The notes beneath the pieces were generated by a model. The model made no database searches, was not told where the DNA came from, and was given only the letters and a program-made list of their open reading frames with translations. This document shows, piece by piece, positions 51,585 to 61,635 of a stretch of DNA of 64,000 nt. The DNA comes from Pseudomonas sp. DY-1 (GTDB lineage: Bacteria > Pseudomonadota > Gammaproteobacteria > Pseudomonadales > Pseudomonadaceae). A program made the position numbers and the translations under genes. Position 1 is the stretch's first letter. Each line of letters starts with the position of its first letter. Location of the stretch: the NCBI RefSeq assembly GCF_003626975.1, contig NZ_CP032616.1, positions 3,038,001-3,102,000 on the forward strand, written 5' to 3'.

Positions 51585-52550
51585 ATGCGCCGCTACCTGC
51601 TTGCACTGCTGGCCGCCTGCAGCCTCACCGCTGTGGCGGATGAAAACTGGAAACCCTTCCCCTACGACAAGGCCGCCTATGACTACTCCGGCGACAAGCT
51701 GCGCGAAGCCTGGCCGCGCCTGACTCGCGGATTCGGTCCCAACTACCCCTATCCGGATGCCGACTGGGTCGTGACCATGGCCAGCCAGTACCCCAAGGCC
51801 CTCGAACTGACCGTGACTGGAAATACCGGCTTCACCGGCAAGCCCGAGGAAGCCGAAGCCTACGCAGCGAAGCTCCAGGATGTCTGGCGCCTGATGTTCC
51901 GTGGTGACTTTGCCCAGGCCAAGAAGCAGGGACTTGCCCTGGGTGTTGGTGGCCAGGTGCCGGCAATGTTCGCCCAGGTGGTCTACGCCATGTTTCTCGT
52001 ACCGGACCAGGAGGAGAAGCATCGCCTGCTGGAGGAAGTGATCCGCTACACCGATGAAGCCGGCGACCTGGTCAAGGCCGATGTGGTCGCACAGTTCGGT
52101 CGCGCCTATGCCAAGGCCCGGTTGGGCGAAGAGCTGCCGGTACCGGTGGTGCTCAAGCGCGGGTATACCAGCCAAATCCCCGATGAACTGGATGCCCTGT
52201 TGAAGACGCAGCCTGGGCAACCCTTCGCCCTGGCCCTCTACGGTGGCTACGAAGCCGGTGTCATTCGCAAGGTGGGCAAGCTGGTGGGCAAGATGACCTA
52301 CGGAGTCAGCTCGGACAAGATGGAGCAGTACTTCGCCCGCTCCTTCAAGGCCATCGACGATTTGCCCATAGGCCACTACGAATACGCCAACGCCCTGGAG
52401 TACGTATACGGCGAGGACGAGGAAGCCAGGGTCCTGGAGCACCTGAAAATGGCGGTGGCGATCAAGCCGATCAACGCCATGGAAGCCCTGGAAGTGGCTC
52501 ATGCACAGAGGTTGCTGAAACAGCAGGAACAGAAGCTGGCGCAGAACTGA
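51585..52550 (+). CDS. Secreted protein of unknown function (PA4437-like)
   Basis: 321 residues with Sec signal peptide MRRYLLALLAACSLTAVA. The mature part is mostly helical, with repeats of alpha-solenoid type (PEEAEAYAAKLQDVWRLMFRGDFAQAKKQGLALG, HYEYANALEYVYGEDEEARVLEHLKMAVAIKPINAMEALEVAHAQ). This suggests a TPR-like periplasmic scaffold. I do not recognise a function. It converges on zapE with a shared terminator. Confidence 0.75.
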   Translation: MRRYLLALLAACSLTAVADENWKPFPYDKAAYDYSGDKLREAWPRLTRGFGPNYPYPDADWVVTMASQYPKALELTVTGNTGFTGKPEEAEAYAAKLQDVWRLMFRGDFAQAKKQGLALGVGGQVPAMFAQVVYAMFLVPDQEEKHRLLEEVIRYTDEAGDLVKADVVAQFGRAYAKARLGEELPVPVVLKRGYTSQIPDELDALLKTQPGQPFALALYGGYEAGVIRKVGKLVGKMTYGVSSDKMEQYFARSFKAIDDLPIGHYEYANALEYVYGEDEEARVLEHLKMAVAIKPINAMEALEVAHAQRLLKQQEQKLAQN

Positions 52551-52566
52551 CACACCAGCGGAAATG

Positions 52567-52594
52567 AAAAAGGCTGCCTTCAGGCAGCCTTTTT
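52567..52594. terminator. Bidirectional terminator between the unknown secreted gene and zapE
   Basis: AAAAAGGCTGCC pairs with GGCAGCCTTTTT around TTCA; T-runs on both strands. Confidence 0.93.
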
Positions 52595-52605
52595 TCGTAC
52601 GCATC

Positions 52606-53700
52606 TCAGGGTTTGTGAGGCCGCGAAAGGAACTCGTGCGATTGCATCTCCAGCAGCCGGCTCAACGTACGCTGGAACTCGAAATTCAATCGGCCACCGG
52701 AATAGAGATCCTTCAGCTCCACCTCGGCGGAAATGATCAGTTTCACGTTGCGATCGTAGAACTCGTCCACCAGGTTGATGAAGCGGCGCGCCATGTCGTC
52801 CTTGGCCACGCCCATCTGCTCGACGTTGGCGAGGATCACCGCGTGGAAGATCTTGCCAAGCTCGATGTAGTCGTTCTGGCTGCGCGGACCGTCGCAGAGT
52901 TCGCGGAACTCGAACCAGGCAACGTCTTCGCAGACGCGGACGGCTCGGATCTCGCGGTTTTCGATCATCAGGGCTTCGTTTTCCTGCGCCATGGTGCAGT
53001 CCGGCAAGAGGCTCTTGAAGCTGCGACTCAGGCTGGCTTCGGCTTCAGCGTCCAGCGGGAAGTGGAACAGCTCGGCCTGCTCCAAGGCGCGCAGGCGGTA
53101 GTCCACGCCGCTGTCGACGTTGACGATGTCGGTGTGCTCCTTGAGCAGAGCAATCGCCGGCAGGAAGCGCGCACGCTGCAGGCCATCCTTGTAGAGGCCG
53201 TCGGGAACGATGTTGGAAGTCGCCACCAGACTGACACCATTCTTGAACAGCTCCTCGAGGAGCGTGGCCAGGATCATGGCGTCGGTAATATCGGAGACGA
53301 AGAATTCGTCGAAGCAGATTACCCGGGCCTCGTCGGCAAATCGCTTGCCGATGATGGTCAGCGGGTTCTTCTCGCCCTTGAGGGTTTTCATCTCCTCGTG
53401 GACGCGCTTCATGAAGCGGTGGAAGTGGGTACGCATCTTCTGCTTGAACGGCAGTGCCTCGTAGAAGGTATCCACCAGGTAGGTCTTGCCGCGACCCACG
53501 CCACCCCAGAAGTACAGGCCCTTCACCGGACCTTGGCGCTTCTTGCCGAACAGACTGCCCAGCAATCCGGGCTTGCTGCGTTCATCGGCGATCAGGTCGT
53601 CATACAGCCGCTGCAAATGGCGAACGGCGGTTTCCTGCGCGGCATCGTGGAAAAAATCCGGCCGCTTGAGATCGGACTGGTAGCGCTCGAGGGGGGTCAT
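52606..53700 (-). CDS. zapE: Cell division ATPase ZapE (AFG1 family)
   Basis: 364 residues. AAA+ ATPase associated with the Z-ring under stress. Walker A GGVGRGKT (66-73), Walker B ICFDEFFVSDITDAMIL, sensor region VSLVATSNIVPDGLYKDGLQRARFLPAI. The ATG at 53700 (MTPLERYQ) is the family start; a longer frame adds unrelated residues. It lies downstream of trpS behind a terminator. Confidence 0.94.
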   Translation of the reverse strand: MTPLERYQSDLKRPDFFHDAAQETAVRHLQRLYDDLIADERSKPGLLGSLFGKKRQGPVKGLYFWGGVGRGKTYLVDTFYEALPFKQKMRTHFHRFMKRVHEEMKTLKGEKNPLTIIGKRFADEARVICFDEFFVSDITDAMILATLLEELFKNGVSLVATSNIVPDGLYKDGLQRARFLPAIALLKEHTDIVNVDSGVDYRLRALEQAELFHFPLDAEAEASLSRSFKSLLPDCTMAQENEALMIENREIRAVRVCEDVAWFEFRELCDGPRSQNDYIELGKIFHAVILANVEQMGVAKDDMARRFINLVDEFYDRNVKLIISAEVELKDLYSGGRLNFEFQRTLSRLLEMQSHEFLSRPHKP

Positions 53701-53720
53701 GATCGATAGCAAGGCAACGA

Positions 53721-53753
53721 AAAACGGGGCAGGTACTTTAGAGCCTGCCCCGT
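53721..53753 (-). terminator. Terminator after trpS
   Basis: ACGGGGCAGG (53724-53733) pairs with CCTGCCCCGT (53744-53753). On the minus strand it is followed by TTTTCG. Confidence 0.8.
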
Positions 53754-53795
53754 CGATTGGCAATTGGCCGGCTGAACCGGCCGCTGGAAAGACAG

Positions 53796-55142
53796 TTATT
53801 CCTGGGGGGCGAGAGCCGAGTAGAGGCGCTGGATCGCCGCATCTCGGGCCGCAGCATCGGCGAACGCCGGGCTGGAGGCCACTTGCTCATCGTCCAGCCA
53901 GATGCCGAACGCGTCTTCTTCCACACGCAGATCCAGCTCATCGCCCGACTGCAGGCGCTTGCTGGCCTGGCCAGCTGCTTTGCCGTCGGCAAAAGATCGC
54001 GAGAGCAGCAACTGCTCGCCATCGGCGTCCAGCAGGCGGAAGCGGAAGCTGCCATCTTCATCGCGGAAGCTGACGAAACGGGCGCTCTTGGCGGCCTTCT
54101 TCTTGGTGTCGCCGCCGGCCTGCACGTTGGTGCGGAAGGAACGCAGGCCGACCGCCTCACGCAGCTCGTTGAGGAAAGGCGTAGCGATCTTGCGAGCCTT
54201 GGCGGCGCCAGCTAGGAGAATGTCTTCCAGATCGGATGGACGCTCGATCAGTGCGTGATAGCGCTCGCGAGCCTCACCCAGTTCGTTGTCCAGCAATTGG
54301 AACAGGCGCTGCTTGGCTTCACCCCAAGCAAGGCCCGCCAGCAGGTCGGCGCGGAACTCGGCCAGCTGCACTGGAGTGGCGAAGGCCTGGTAGAGGGTGA
54401 ACAGGTGGGCGTTGTCCGGATCCTTCGGTTCACCCGGCGCGCGGGAGTCGGTGACGATACGGGCAATGGCGTCCTTCAGTTGCTTGGCACTGCCGAACAG
54501 CGGAATGGTGTTGTCGTAGCTCTTCGACATCTTGCGGCCATCGAGACCGGGCAGGGTCGCCACTTCTTCCTCGATCACCGCCTCGGGCAGGGTGAAGAAC
54601 TCACGGCCAGCGCCGAACAGGTGGTTGAAGCGCTGACCGATGTCGCGGGCCATCTCCACGTGCTGGATCTGGTCGCGCCCTACCGGCACCTTGTGCGCGT
54701 TGAACATCAGGATGTCCGCAGCCATCAGCACCGGGTAGCTGTACAGGCCCATGGTGACACCTGCGTCCGGGTCTTCACCGTTCTCCAGGTTCTTGTCCAC
54801 GGAAGCCTTGTAGGCGTGCGCGCGGTTCAACAGCCCCTTGGCACTGACGCAGGTAAGCAGCCAGGTGAGTTCGGGAATTTCGGGAATGTCGGACTGGCGA
54901 TAGAAGGTCGCCTTGTCGGTATCCAGGCCACAGGCCAGCCAGGTGGCGGCGATTTCAAGCCGCGAGCGCTGGATACGGGCCGGGTCGTCGCACTTGATCA
55001 GTGCGTGGTAGTCGGCCAGGAAGTAGAAGGAGTCGACGTCGCTGGCGCGGCTGGCGACGATGGCCGGGCGGATTGCGCCCGCGTAGTTGCCCAGGTGCGG
55101 CGTGCCGGTGGTGGTAATGCCGGTAAGGATTCGAGTGCTCAT
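53796..55142 (-). CDS. trpS: Tryptophanyl-tRNA synthetase with C-terminal DUF1508-like extension
   Basis: 448 residues, compared with about 334 in E. coli. Class I synthetase charging tRNA-Trp. HIGH-type motif HLGN (16-19), KMSKS (204-208). After about residue 350 there is an added domain ([47 protein letters not shown]). It resembles the YegP/DUF1508 repeat and is followed by an acidic tail. The extended form is also what I recall for P. aeruginosa TrpS. ATG 55142 (MSTRILTGI) is the family start. Confidence 0.95.
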   Translation of the reverse strand: MSTRILTGITTTGTPHLGNYAGAIRPAIVASRASDVDSFYFLADYHALIKCDDPARIQRSRLEIAATWLACGLDTDKATFYRQSDIPEIPELTWLLTCVSAKGLLNRAHAYKASVDKNLENGEDPDAGVTMGLYSYPVLMAADILMFNAHKVPVGRDQIQHVEMARDIGQRFNHLFGAGREFFTLPEAVIEEEVATLPGLDGRKMSKSYDNTIPLFGSAKQLKDAIARIVTDSRAPGEPKDPDNAHLFTLYQAFATPVQLAEFRADLLAGLAWGEAKQRLFQLLDNELGEARERYHALIERPSDLEDILLAGAAKARKIATPFLNELREAVGLRSFRTNVQAGGDTKKKAAKSARFVSFRDEDGSFRFRLLDADGEQLLLSRSFADGKAAGQASKRLQSGDELDLRVEEDAFGIWLDDEQVASSPAFADAAARDAAIQRLYSALAPQE

Positions 55143-55171
55143 GGAGTTCGCTTGTCGGACTACGTTCAGAA

Positions 55172-55801
55172 TCAGAGACGCGGCAGGACCAGGTCCTTGA
55201 GATCGGTCAGCTTGCCGTGGAAGAAGTGCCCGCATTCTGCCACTTTCAGCAGCTCATGGGGACGCGCAAGGCCGGCGGACCAGTCGTAGACCGCCTGGGG
55301 TGGGACGACCTCGTCGGCGTCCGGCTGGATGACGGCCAGTTCACCCCTCTCGGGCAACGGGTTGTCCGCAGTCAGGCGCATTACGGCCGGAGCCACCATG
55401 AACAGACGCGGAACCGTGATGCCCTGACGTTCCAGACGACCAGCCAGACTGGCCGCAACGAAGCCCCCGAAGGAGAAGCCGAACAGGGTCAGCGTCAGCT
55501 CCGGACGTTGCGCACGGAACCAGTGGGCCGCAGCTTCGGCATCGTCCACTTCGCCTGTTCCCATGTCATGACTGCCAGCGCTGGCACCCACGCCACGATA
55601 GTTGAATCGCAAGGTGCTGTAGCCTGCGTCACGGGCAGTGCGCTGCAGGGTAGAAACCACTTTGTTGAGCATGGTGCCGCCTTGCACCGGGTTGGGATGA
55701 CAGATCAGCGCCAGGCCCTTGGCCTCAGGCAAATCAAGATGCAACGCCTCGAGTTGACCACATGGGCCATCGAGCAGAAGAGGGTTTTCGCGGATCAACA
55801 A
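55172..55801 (-). CDS. Alpha/beta hydrolase (YfbR/PA4440-like serine hydrolase)
   Basis: 209 residues from TTG at 55801. [57 protein letters not shown], the nucleophile elbow GFSFGG, and [19 protein letters not shown] (Asp) with [10 protein letters not shown] (His) complete the triad. The TTG is favoured by GGAG 6 bases upstream. An alternative GTG at 55849 would add 16 residues. It lies 29 bases upstream of trpS. The substrate is unknown; the YfbR label in the name is tentative. Confidence 0.8.
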   Translation of the reverse strand: MLIRENPLLLDGPCGQLEALHLDLPEAKGLALICHPNPVQGGTMLNKVVSTLQRTARDAGYSTLRFNYRGVGASAGSHDMGTGEVDDAEAAAHWFRAQRPELTLTLFGFSFGGFVAASLAGRLERQGITVPRLFMVAPAVMRLTADNPLPERGELAVIQPDADEVVPPQAVYDWSAGLARPHELLKVAECGHFFHGKLTDLKDLVLPRL

Positions 55802-55927
55802 GGGAAACTCCGTGACCTCGTGACGGGTCGACTCGTCTTGGATTAGCACAACAGGGCTTGTGTCGCGGTATACAGCGCGGATTCGAGCCGTTAACGTAAA
55901 GCAAAGCCGTTTATAGAGGAAGGACTC

Positions 55928-56368
55928 GTGGAACAGTCGCTCACCGTCTGGTTGTTACCAGCCTTCGCCCTGCTCGCCGGTATCGGCATCGGTTTCCTGA
56001 TCGCCCGTCTGGTGCCAAATGCGGCTCCAAGCCGGACGCAGCGTCAGCTGGATGATCTGCAGGAACGCTTCGATACCTATCAGAGCGAGGTGGTCACTCA
56101 CTTCAACACCACCGCCAGCCTGGTGAAAAAGCTCACCCAGAGCTACCAGGAAGTACAGGAGCATCTGTCCGAAGGCGCCAGCCGCCTGGCTCTGGACGAA
56201 CTGACCCGCCAGCGTCTGCTGGCTGCGCTGCACGCTGACGAGGCTGCCAGCCCACGCGAGCGCCTGACCCCGCCCAAGAGTAACGAAGCACCGAAAGACT
56301 ATGCACCCAAGGCACCGGACGCCCCCGGCACCCTGGACGAGACTTTCGGCCTTAAAGGCAAGTACTGA
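55928..56368 (+). CDS. zapG: ZapG family (YhcB/DUF1043) division-associated membrane protein
   Basis: 146 residues. GTG start at 55928 with AGGAAGGA upstream. N-terminal transmembrane helix (WLLPAFALLAGIGIGFLIARL), then a coiled coil (QRQLDDLQERFDTYQSEVVTHFNTTASLVKKLTQSYQEVQEHL) and a charged, Pro-rich tail ending LDETFGLKGKY. Family members localise with the division and elongation machinery. It converges on cysNC. Confidence 0.88.
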   Translation: MEQSLTVWLLPAFALLAGIGIGFLIARLVPNAAPSRTQRQLDDLQERFDTYQSEVVTHFNTTASLVKKLTQSYQEVQEHLSEGASRLALDELTRQRLLAALHADEAASPRERLTPPKSNEAPKDYAPKAPDAPGTLDETFGLKGKY

Positions 56369-56409
56369 TTTCCAGCAGGCTGGCCCAACGGCCGGTCTAA
56401 TCGGAAGGC

Positions 56410-56443
56410 AATAAAAAGCCCCGCATTTGCGGGGCTTTTTATT
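56410..56443. terminator. Bidirectional terminator between zapG and cysNC
   Basis: AATAAAAAGCCCCGC pairs with GCGGGGCTTTTTATT around ATTT: a 15-bp perfect stem between convergent genes. Confidence 0.93.
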
Positions 56444-56453
56444 GGGCTAGGCG

Positions 56454-58355
56454 TTAGATCGCACCGCGTTCGCGGAGCACCTCAAGCACCAGCTTCACAC
56501 CTTCTTCCACATTGACGGACTGAGTATCGATCACCAGATCGGCATTCAGAGGAACATCGTAGGGGAAGGACTCACCCGGGATATTGTCCTGGCCAGCAGC
56601 GTAGAGGCCTTGTGGATCACGCTCGCGGCATGCCAGTGGCGATGCCTGCACGTAGACGGTGATCAGACGGTCGGCACCGATCAGCGCCTTGGCCTGCTCG
56701 CGCCCTTCGGCATCCGGCGCCACGAAAGCAGCCAGGGTAACCAGGCCGGCTTCGTTGAACTGACGCGCGACGTGAGCGGCTCGACGCCAGTTCTCAGTGC
56801 GCCCAGCTCGATCTTGCGGCAGTCCCTTGTTCAGGTCGTGGCGCAGGTTCTGACCATCAAGCACGTAGACGGCACGCCCCATGTCGAACAGCTTGCGCTC
56901 CACGGCATAGGCCAGTGTGCTCTTGCCAGCGCCGGACAGGCCACTGAACAGCACGGTTGCCGGTTGCTGGCCGAACCGAGCGGACCGCTCTTCGCGAGAA
57001 ACGTGGGCCAGCTTGCCATGGTGGCCAACGACGTTACGGCCCGCCTGCGGGTCGGCAATGATCATGCCGGCGCCGACGGTGCCATTGGTCAGGCGGTCGA
57101 TAACGATGAAAGCACCAGTCGTGCGGTTCTGCTCGTAGCCATCGAGAGCAACGGAGGCATCCAGGCTGACCTTGACCTTGGCGATCTCGTTCAACTGCAG
57201 GCTGCTGGCTGGGGCTTCTTCAAGGGTATTGACGTCCACCTTGTGCACGATGCTCGGGATGGAGCCCGGCACATAGCTGGTTGCGCGCTTGATGTCGTAT
57301 TTCTTGCCCGGAAGCATGGGCTCCTCGGCCATCCATACCAGCATGGCGTCGAAGCTGTCGGTCACCACGGGACGGTTGTCGGCATGTACCAGCATGTCGC
57401 CGCGGGAGACGTCGATCTCGTCTTCCAGGGTCAGGGTAACCGCCTGGCCGGGACCTGCCTGCTCCAGTTCACCTTCGTAGGTGACGATGGACTTGACCCG
57501 GCTACCCTTGCCGGACGGCAGGGCTACCACGTCGTCCCCCTTGCGCACGATGCCGCTGGCGAGGGTGCCGGCGAAGCCGCGGAAGTTCAGGTTCGGACGG
57601 TTCACGTACTGCACCGGGAAGCGCATATCGGAGACGTTTCGGTCGCCGGCGATTTCCACGGTTTCAAGGATTTCCATCAGCGACTGCCCGGTGTACCAGG
57701 GCGAGCGCTCGCTCTTGTTCACCACGTTGTCGCCCTTCAGCGCCGACATCGGCACGAAGTGGATCGAAGTGGGGTTGAGCTTGATGCGTTCGGCAAACTG
57801 CAGGTAGTCGGCCTTGATGCTCTCGAACACACCCTGGTCGAAGTCTTTCAGGTCCATCTTGTTGATGGCGACGACGATGTGCTTGATACCCAGCAAGGAC
57901 GCGATGTAGCTGTGCCGGCGGGTCTGGGTCTGCACGCCGTAGCGGGCATCAACCAGGATGATGGCCAGGTCGCAGGTGGACGCGCCAGTGGCCATGTTAC
58001 GGGTGTACTGCTCATGGCCGGGCGTGTCGGCGATGATGAACTTGCGCTTGGCGGTGCTGAAGTAGCGGTACGCCACGTCGATGGTGATGCCTTGTTCGCG
58101 CTCGGCCTGCAGGCCGTCAACCAGCAGTGCCAGGTCGACATCGTCACCGGTGGTGCCGACTTTCTTGGAGTCGCGGGTAATGGCTTCCAGATGGTCTTCG
58201 TAGATCATCTTGGAGTCGTGCAGCAGACGCCCAATCAGGGTGCTCTTGCCGTCGTCGACGTTGCCGCAAGTTAGGAAGCGCAGCAGTTCCTTGCGTTCGT
58301 GCTGGGCCAGGTAAGCGAGGATGTCCTCGCTGATCAGATCGGATTGGTGGCTCAT
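56454..58355 (-). CDS. cysNC: Bifunctional sulfate adenylyltransferase subunit 1 / APS kinase
   Basis: 633 residues. The N-terminal half is the GTPase subunit of ATP sulfurylase, with P-loop GNVDDGKST (31-39), DTPGHEQY and NKMDL. The C-terminal domain from about 455 is APS kinase, with GLSGAGKST (472-480), [15 protein letters not shown] and [13 protein letters not shown]. Together with CysD it makes PAPS from sulfate. It follows cysD by 12 bases. Confidence 0.96.
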   Translation of the reverse strand: MSHQSDLISEDILAYLAQHERKELLRFLTCGNVDDGKSTLIGRLLHDSKMIYEDHLEAITRDSKKVGTTGDDVDLALLVDGLQAEREQGITIDVAYRYFSTAKRKFIIADTPGHEQYTRNMATGASTCDLAIILVDARYGVQTQTRRHSYIASLLGIKHIVVAINKMDLKDFDQGVFESIKADYLQFAERIKLNPTSIHFVPMSALKGDNVVNKSERSPWYTGQSLMEILETVEIAGDRNVSDMRFPVQYVNRPNLNFRGFAGTLASGIVRKGDDVVALPSGKGSRVKSIVTYEGELEQAGPGQAVTLTLEDEIDVSRGDMLVHADNRPVVTDSFDAMLVWMAEEPMLPGKKYDIKRATSYVPGSIPSIVHKVDVNTLEEAPASSLQLNEIAKVKVSLDASVALDGYEQNRTTGAFIVIDRLTNGTVGAGMIIADPQAGRNVVGHHGKLAHVSREERSARFGQQPATVLFSGLSGAGKSTLAYAVERKLFDMGRAVYVLDGQNLRHDLNKGLPQDRAGRTENWRRAAHVARQFNEAGLVTLAAFVAPDAEGREQAKALIGADRLITVYVQASPLACRERDPQGLYAAGQDNIPGESFPYDVPLNADLVIDTQSVNVEEGVKLVLEVLRERGAI

Positions 58356-58367
58356 GGTGCGGAATCC

Positions 58368-59285
58368 TTAGAAATAGCCCTGACGTTTCTTCTCTTCCAT
58401 CGAGCCGGCGGCGTCGTGGTCGATGACCCGCCCCTGGCGTTCGGAAGTACGGGTCAGGAGCATTTCCTGGATGATTTCCGGCAGAGTCGTAGCAGTGGAT
58501 TCCACCGCACCGGTGAGCGGGTAGCAGCCCAAGGTGCGGAAACGCACCATACGCTTCTCGATGCGTGCTTTCTCTTCGTCGGAGAGATGCTCGAGGATGC
58601 GCTCGTCGTCGATCATGATCAGCGTACCGTTCTTCTCGATGACTTCACGCTCGGCGGCGAAGTACAGCGGGACGATCGGGATCTGTTCCAGATAGATGTA
58701 CTGCCAGATGTCCAGCTCGGTCCAGTTGGACAGCGGGAAGACGCGGATCGACTCGCCCTTCTTCACCTTGCCGTTGTAGACGTTCCACAGTTCCGGGCGC
58801 TGGTTCTTCGGGTCCCAGCGATGCTTGCTGTCGCGGAAGGAGTACACACGCTCCTTGGCGCGGGACTTCTCCTCGTCGCGACGGGCGCCGCCGAAGGCCG
58901 CATCGAAGCCGTACTTGTCGAGTGCCTGCTTGAGGCCCTCGGTCTTCATCACGTCAGTGTGCTTCGCGCTGCCATGGGTGAAGGGGTTGATGCCCTGGGC
59001 GACGCCTTCCGGGTTCACATGAGTGATCAGGTCCAGGCCCATTTCGGCGACCATCTTGTCGCGAAACTGGTACATCTCCTGGAACTTCCAGCGAGTGTCG
59101 ACATGCATGACCGGGAACGGCAGCTTGCCAGGGAAGAACGCCTTGCGCGCCAGGTGCAGCATGACGGCGGAGTCTTTACCGATGGAGTAGAGCATCACCG
59201 GGTTGTCGAATTCGGCGGCCACTTCACGAATGATGTGGATGCTCTCCGCCTCCAGCTGTTTCAGGTGCGTCAGTTTATCGAGCAT
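58368..59285 (-). CDS. cysD: Sulfate adenylyltransferase subunit 2
   Basis: 305 residues. Adenylylates sulfate to APS; works with the CysN GTPase half. The PP-loop is [32 protein letters not shown]. Other stretches are [15 protein letters not shown] ([21 protein letters not shown]), [14 protein letters not shown] and [29 protein letters not shown]. First gene of cysD-cysNC, with an A/T-rich upstream region. Confidence 0.97.
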   Translation of the reverse strand: MLDKLTHLKQLEAESIHIIREVAAEFDNPVMLYSIGKDSAVMLHLARKAFFPGKLPFPVMHVDTRWKFQEMYQFRDKMVAEMGLDLITHVNPEGVAQGINPFTHGSAKHTDVMKTEGLKQALDKYGFDAAFGGARRDEEKSRAKERVYSFRDSKHRWDPKNQRPELWNVYNGKVKKGESIRVFPLSNWTELDIWQYIYLEQIPIVPLYFAAEREVIEKNGTLIMIDDERILEHLSDEEKARIEKRMVRFRTLGCYPLTGAVESTATTLPEIIQEMLLTRTSERQGRVIDHDAAGSMEEKKRQGYF

Positions 59286-59619
59286 GGCTACTCACGAAGG
59301 TCTTTCTGATACGACGGCCGGCGGGCCGTGGACGAGCGGGCACTCTATCACAGCAGAAGACTCTAACTGGAGGACGGCTTATACCAAAAAAATATACTTA
59401 TATAGCCGTACGAATTCAGTGACATAGACGTTGCCAGGACCATTTCACCTGAGCCACGACGCAGCCTCGGAGGGTGCAGCAGCTCGGCGGCTCGCACCTT
59501 CCTCGGACTTCTGCCAAGAGGGTACGACAGGGCCGGCAGGGCAAACTCAACTCGCGACTTGTGCCTGCGCAGCGGCGCGATAGCATAGCCGGCACATTTT
59601 CCTGTCCGGAAGACTTTCT
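59286..59619. other. Regulatory spacer between cysD and mltB
   Basis: 334 bases without a gene, holding the divergent start regions of cysD (-) and mltB (+). An A/T-rich stretch at 59380-59406 (ATACC, seven A, TATACTTATATAGCC) lies 95-120 bases before cysD and is a plausible CysB-type activator site. GGTGC/GCACC arms at about 59474-59500 are weak. Nothing else is recognisable. Confidence 0.45.
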
Positions 59620-60717
59620 ATGCGCCGCGTCGCTTTCGCCCTGCCTTTGCTCGTCCTGATCTCCGCGTGCAGCAGCAAACCAACTTCCGTCCCAAAGCCG
59701 GTCCAGAAGCCAAAGCAACCGACGCTCATAACTCCCAGTGCCCATCCGACATTCGGTTCGGTGCAACCGATCACGCCGCTGCGCGGCGACTTCGCGGGCA
59801 ACGTCAGTGCCCGGCGCTTCATCGATCGCATGGTCAGCCAGCACGACTTCAATCGCCAGCACCTGCAAGACCTGTTCTCCCAAACCCGCGAACTTGATTG
59901 GGTGATCCGCCTGATGGACCGCCAGGCGCCCACCTACACACCGCCCAGTGGCCCCAACGGCGCCTGGCTACGCTACCGAAAGAAATTCATCACACCGGGC
60001 AACGTGCGCAACGGCGTGTTGTTCTGGGACCAGCACGAAGCTGATCTGCAGCGCGCCTTCCAAACGTACGGCGTACCGCCGGAAATCATTGTCGGCATCA
60101 TCGGTGTGGAGACCCGTTGGGGACGCGTAATGGGCAAGACTCGGATCATCGACGCGCTGGCCACCCTTTCCTTCTCTTACCCTCGCCGCGCCGAGTTCTT
60201 CAGTGGCGAACTTGAGCAGTTTCTTCTGCAGGCGCGCAAGGAAGGTGACGACCCACTGTCGCTGCGCGGCTCCTATGCCGGCGCGATGGGCTATGGACAG
60301 TTCATGCCGACGTCCTTCACCAAATATGCCGTGGACTTCGATGGCAACGGACAACGAGACTTGTGGAACCCCCGCGATGCTATCGGCAGCGTGGCCAACT
60401 ACTTCAAGCAGCATGGCTGGATCACCGGCGACGCCGTCGCCGTGCGCGCCATCGGCCAGGCGCGCTCGCTGGAAGACGGCTTCAAGACCCAATATCCGGT
60501 CAGTGTCCTGACTGCAGCCGGGCTCCGGCCGCAAAGTTCGCTGGGCAATCACCAAAGCGCCAGCCTGCTGCGCCTGGACATGGGCAACACCTACCAGTAC
60601 TGGTATGGCCTACCAAACTTCTACGTGATCACCCGCTATAACCACAGCACGCACTACGCCATGGCGGTGTGGGAACTGGGCAAGGCGGTGGAGAGCCAAC
60701 GTCACGGCTCCCGATGA
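59620..60717 (+). CDS. mltB: Membrane-bound lytic murein transglycosylase B
   Basis: 365 residues. Lipoprotein signal with lipobox LISAC (Cys17). The lytic transglycosylase domain has catalytic E164 in GIIGVETRWGRVMGKTR, GSYAGAMGYGQFMPTSF and VDFDGNGQRDLWNPRDAIGSVANYFKQHGW. It cleaves the glycan with formation of anhydroMurNAc, the product later imported by AmpG. It is divergent from cysD. Confidence 0.95.
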   Translation: MRRVAFALPLLVLISACSSKPTSVPKPVQKPKQPTLITPSAHPTFGSVQPITPLRGDFAGNVSARRFIDRMVSQHDFNRQHLQDLFSQTRELDWVIRLMDRQAPTYTPPSGPNGAWLRYRKKFITPGNVRNGVLFWDQHEADLQRAFQTYGVPPEIIVGIIGVETRWGRVMGKTRIIDALATLSFSYPRRAEFFSGELEQFLLQARKEGDDPLSLRGSYAGAMGYGQFMPTSFTKYAVDFDGNGQRDLWNPRDAIGSVANYFKQHGWITGDAVAVRAIGQARSLEDGFKTQYPVSVLTAAGLRPQSSLGNHQSASLLRLDMGNTYQYWYGLPNFYVITRYNHSTHYAMAVWELGKAVESQRHGSR

Positions 60718-60750
60718 AAAACGGCCGGTTTACTGAGCCGGCCGTTTTTT
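60717..60750. terminator. Terminator between mltB and the Nif3-family gene
   Basis: AAAAACGGCCGG pairs with CCGGCCGTTTTTT; T-runs on both strands. Its first base overlaps the end of the mltB stop codon. Confidence 0.88.
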
Positions 60751-60765
60751 CTTTGCCATACGAAC

Positions 60766-61524
60766 TCAGGCAGGATTGGCGCAGTCGATGAACAAGTGCT
60801 CGATGGCGAAGCGCTTGGCCAGGTAGTCGCCTAGCGCCTGCACGCCATACCGCTCAGTGGCATGGTGGCCGGCGGCGATGAAACTGACACCATTCTCCCG
60901 CGCGCTATGCACTGTCTGTTCGGAGACTTCGCCAGTGAGATAGGCATCGACACCCGCAGCAATCGCCTGATCGATATAGCCCTGTCCACCGCCGGTGCAC
61001 CAGCCGATCCGGCTGATCATGCGATCGCCCTCCACCACCAGGGGTTCACGCCCGAGCACCTCGCGTACGCGACGGGCGAAGTCGGTGGCGGTCATGGGCT
61101 CGGCCAGGGAGCCGATCAACCCGACAGTCCGCGGATTATCCGGCTCCAGTGGGCCTTCGACGATGATGTCCAGTTGGCGCGCGAGCTGCACGTTGTTACC
61201 CACATCCGGATGCAGATCCAGCGGCAAGTGATAGGCGAGCAGGCTGACGTCATTGGCTAGCAGGGTCTTCAGGCGACGCTGCTTCATGCCCACCACACAG
61301 GGGTTCTCGCCTTTCCAGAAGTAGCCGTGGTGCACCAGTACTACGTCCGCCTCAGCCTCCACTGCTGCGTCCAACAACGCTTGGCTGGCGGTGACGCCGG
61401 TGACGATCCGGCTGACCTGCGGACGCCCCTCGACCTGCAGGCCGTTGGGGCAGTAATCCTGGATGCGCGCGGCGTTGAGGTAACGGTCCGCTTCTTCTAC
61501 CAGGGTGTTCAGGGCAATCGCCAT
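60766..61524 (-). CDS. Nif3-like dinuclear metal-centre protein (YbgI/DUF34)
   Basis: 252 residues. Hexameric metal-binding family with conserved histidines VVLVHHGYFW (H65, H66), YHLPLDLHPDVGNN, and the C-terminal GVSFIAAGHHATERYGVQALGDYLAKRF with IDCANPA. The ATG at 61524 is chosen for the GAGGA ribosome site. Proposed as a GTP cyclohydrolase I type 2 or metal chaperone; role uncertain. Divergent from algW by 111 bases. Confidence 0.9.
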   Translation of the reverse strand: MAIALNTLVEEADRYLNAARIQDYCPNGLQVEGRPQVSRIVTGVTASQALLDAAVEAEADVVLVHHGYFWKGENPCVVGMKQRRLKTLLANDVSLLAYHLPLDLHPDVGNNVQLARQLDIIVEGPLEPDNPRTVGLIGSLAEPMTATDFARRVREVLGREPLVVEGDRMISRIGWCTGGGQGYIDQAIAAGVDAYLTGEVSEQTVHSARENGVSFIAAGHHATERYGVQALGDYLAKRFAIEHLFIDCANPA

Positions 61525-61635
61525 GGCATTCCTCACAAGCTGTTGCGGACGGCTCGTTTTTAACAAGCGCCCTCGTATAATGGCGCCACCTTAAGGGGCA
61601 CCCCTGCCCCCCGCAACCCTCAGGATTCTCCCTCG

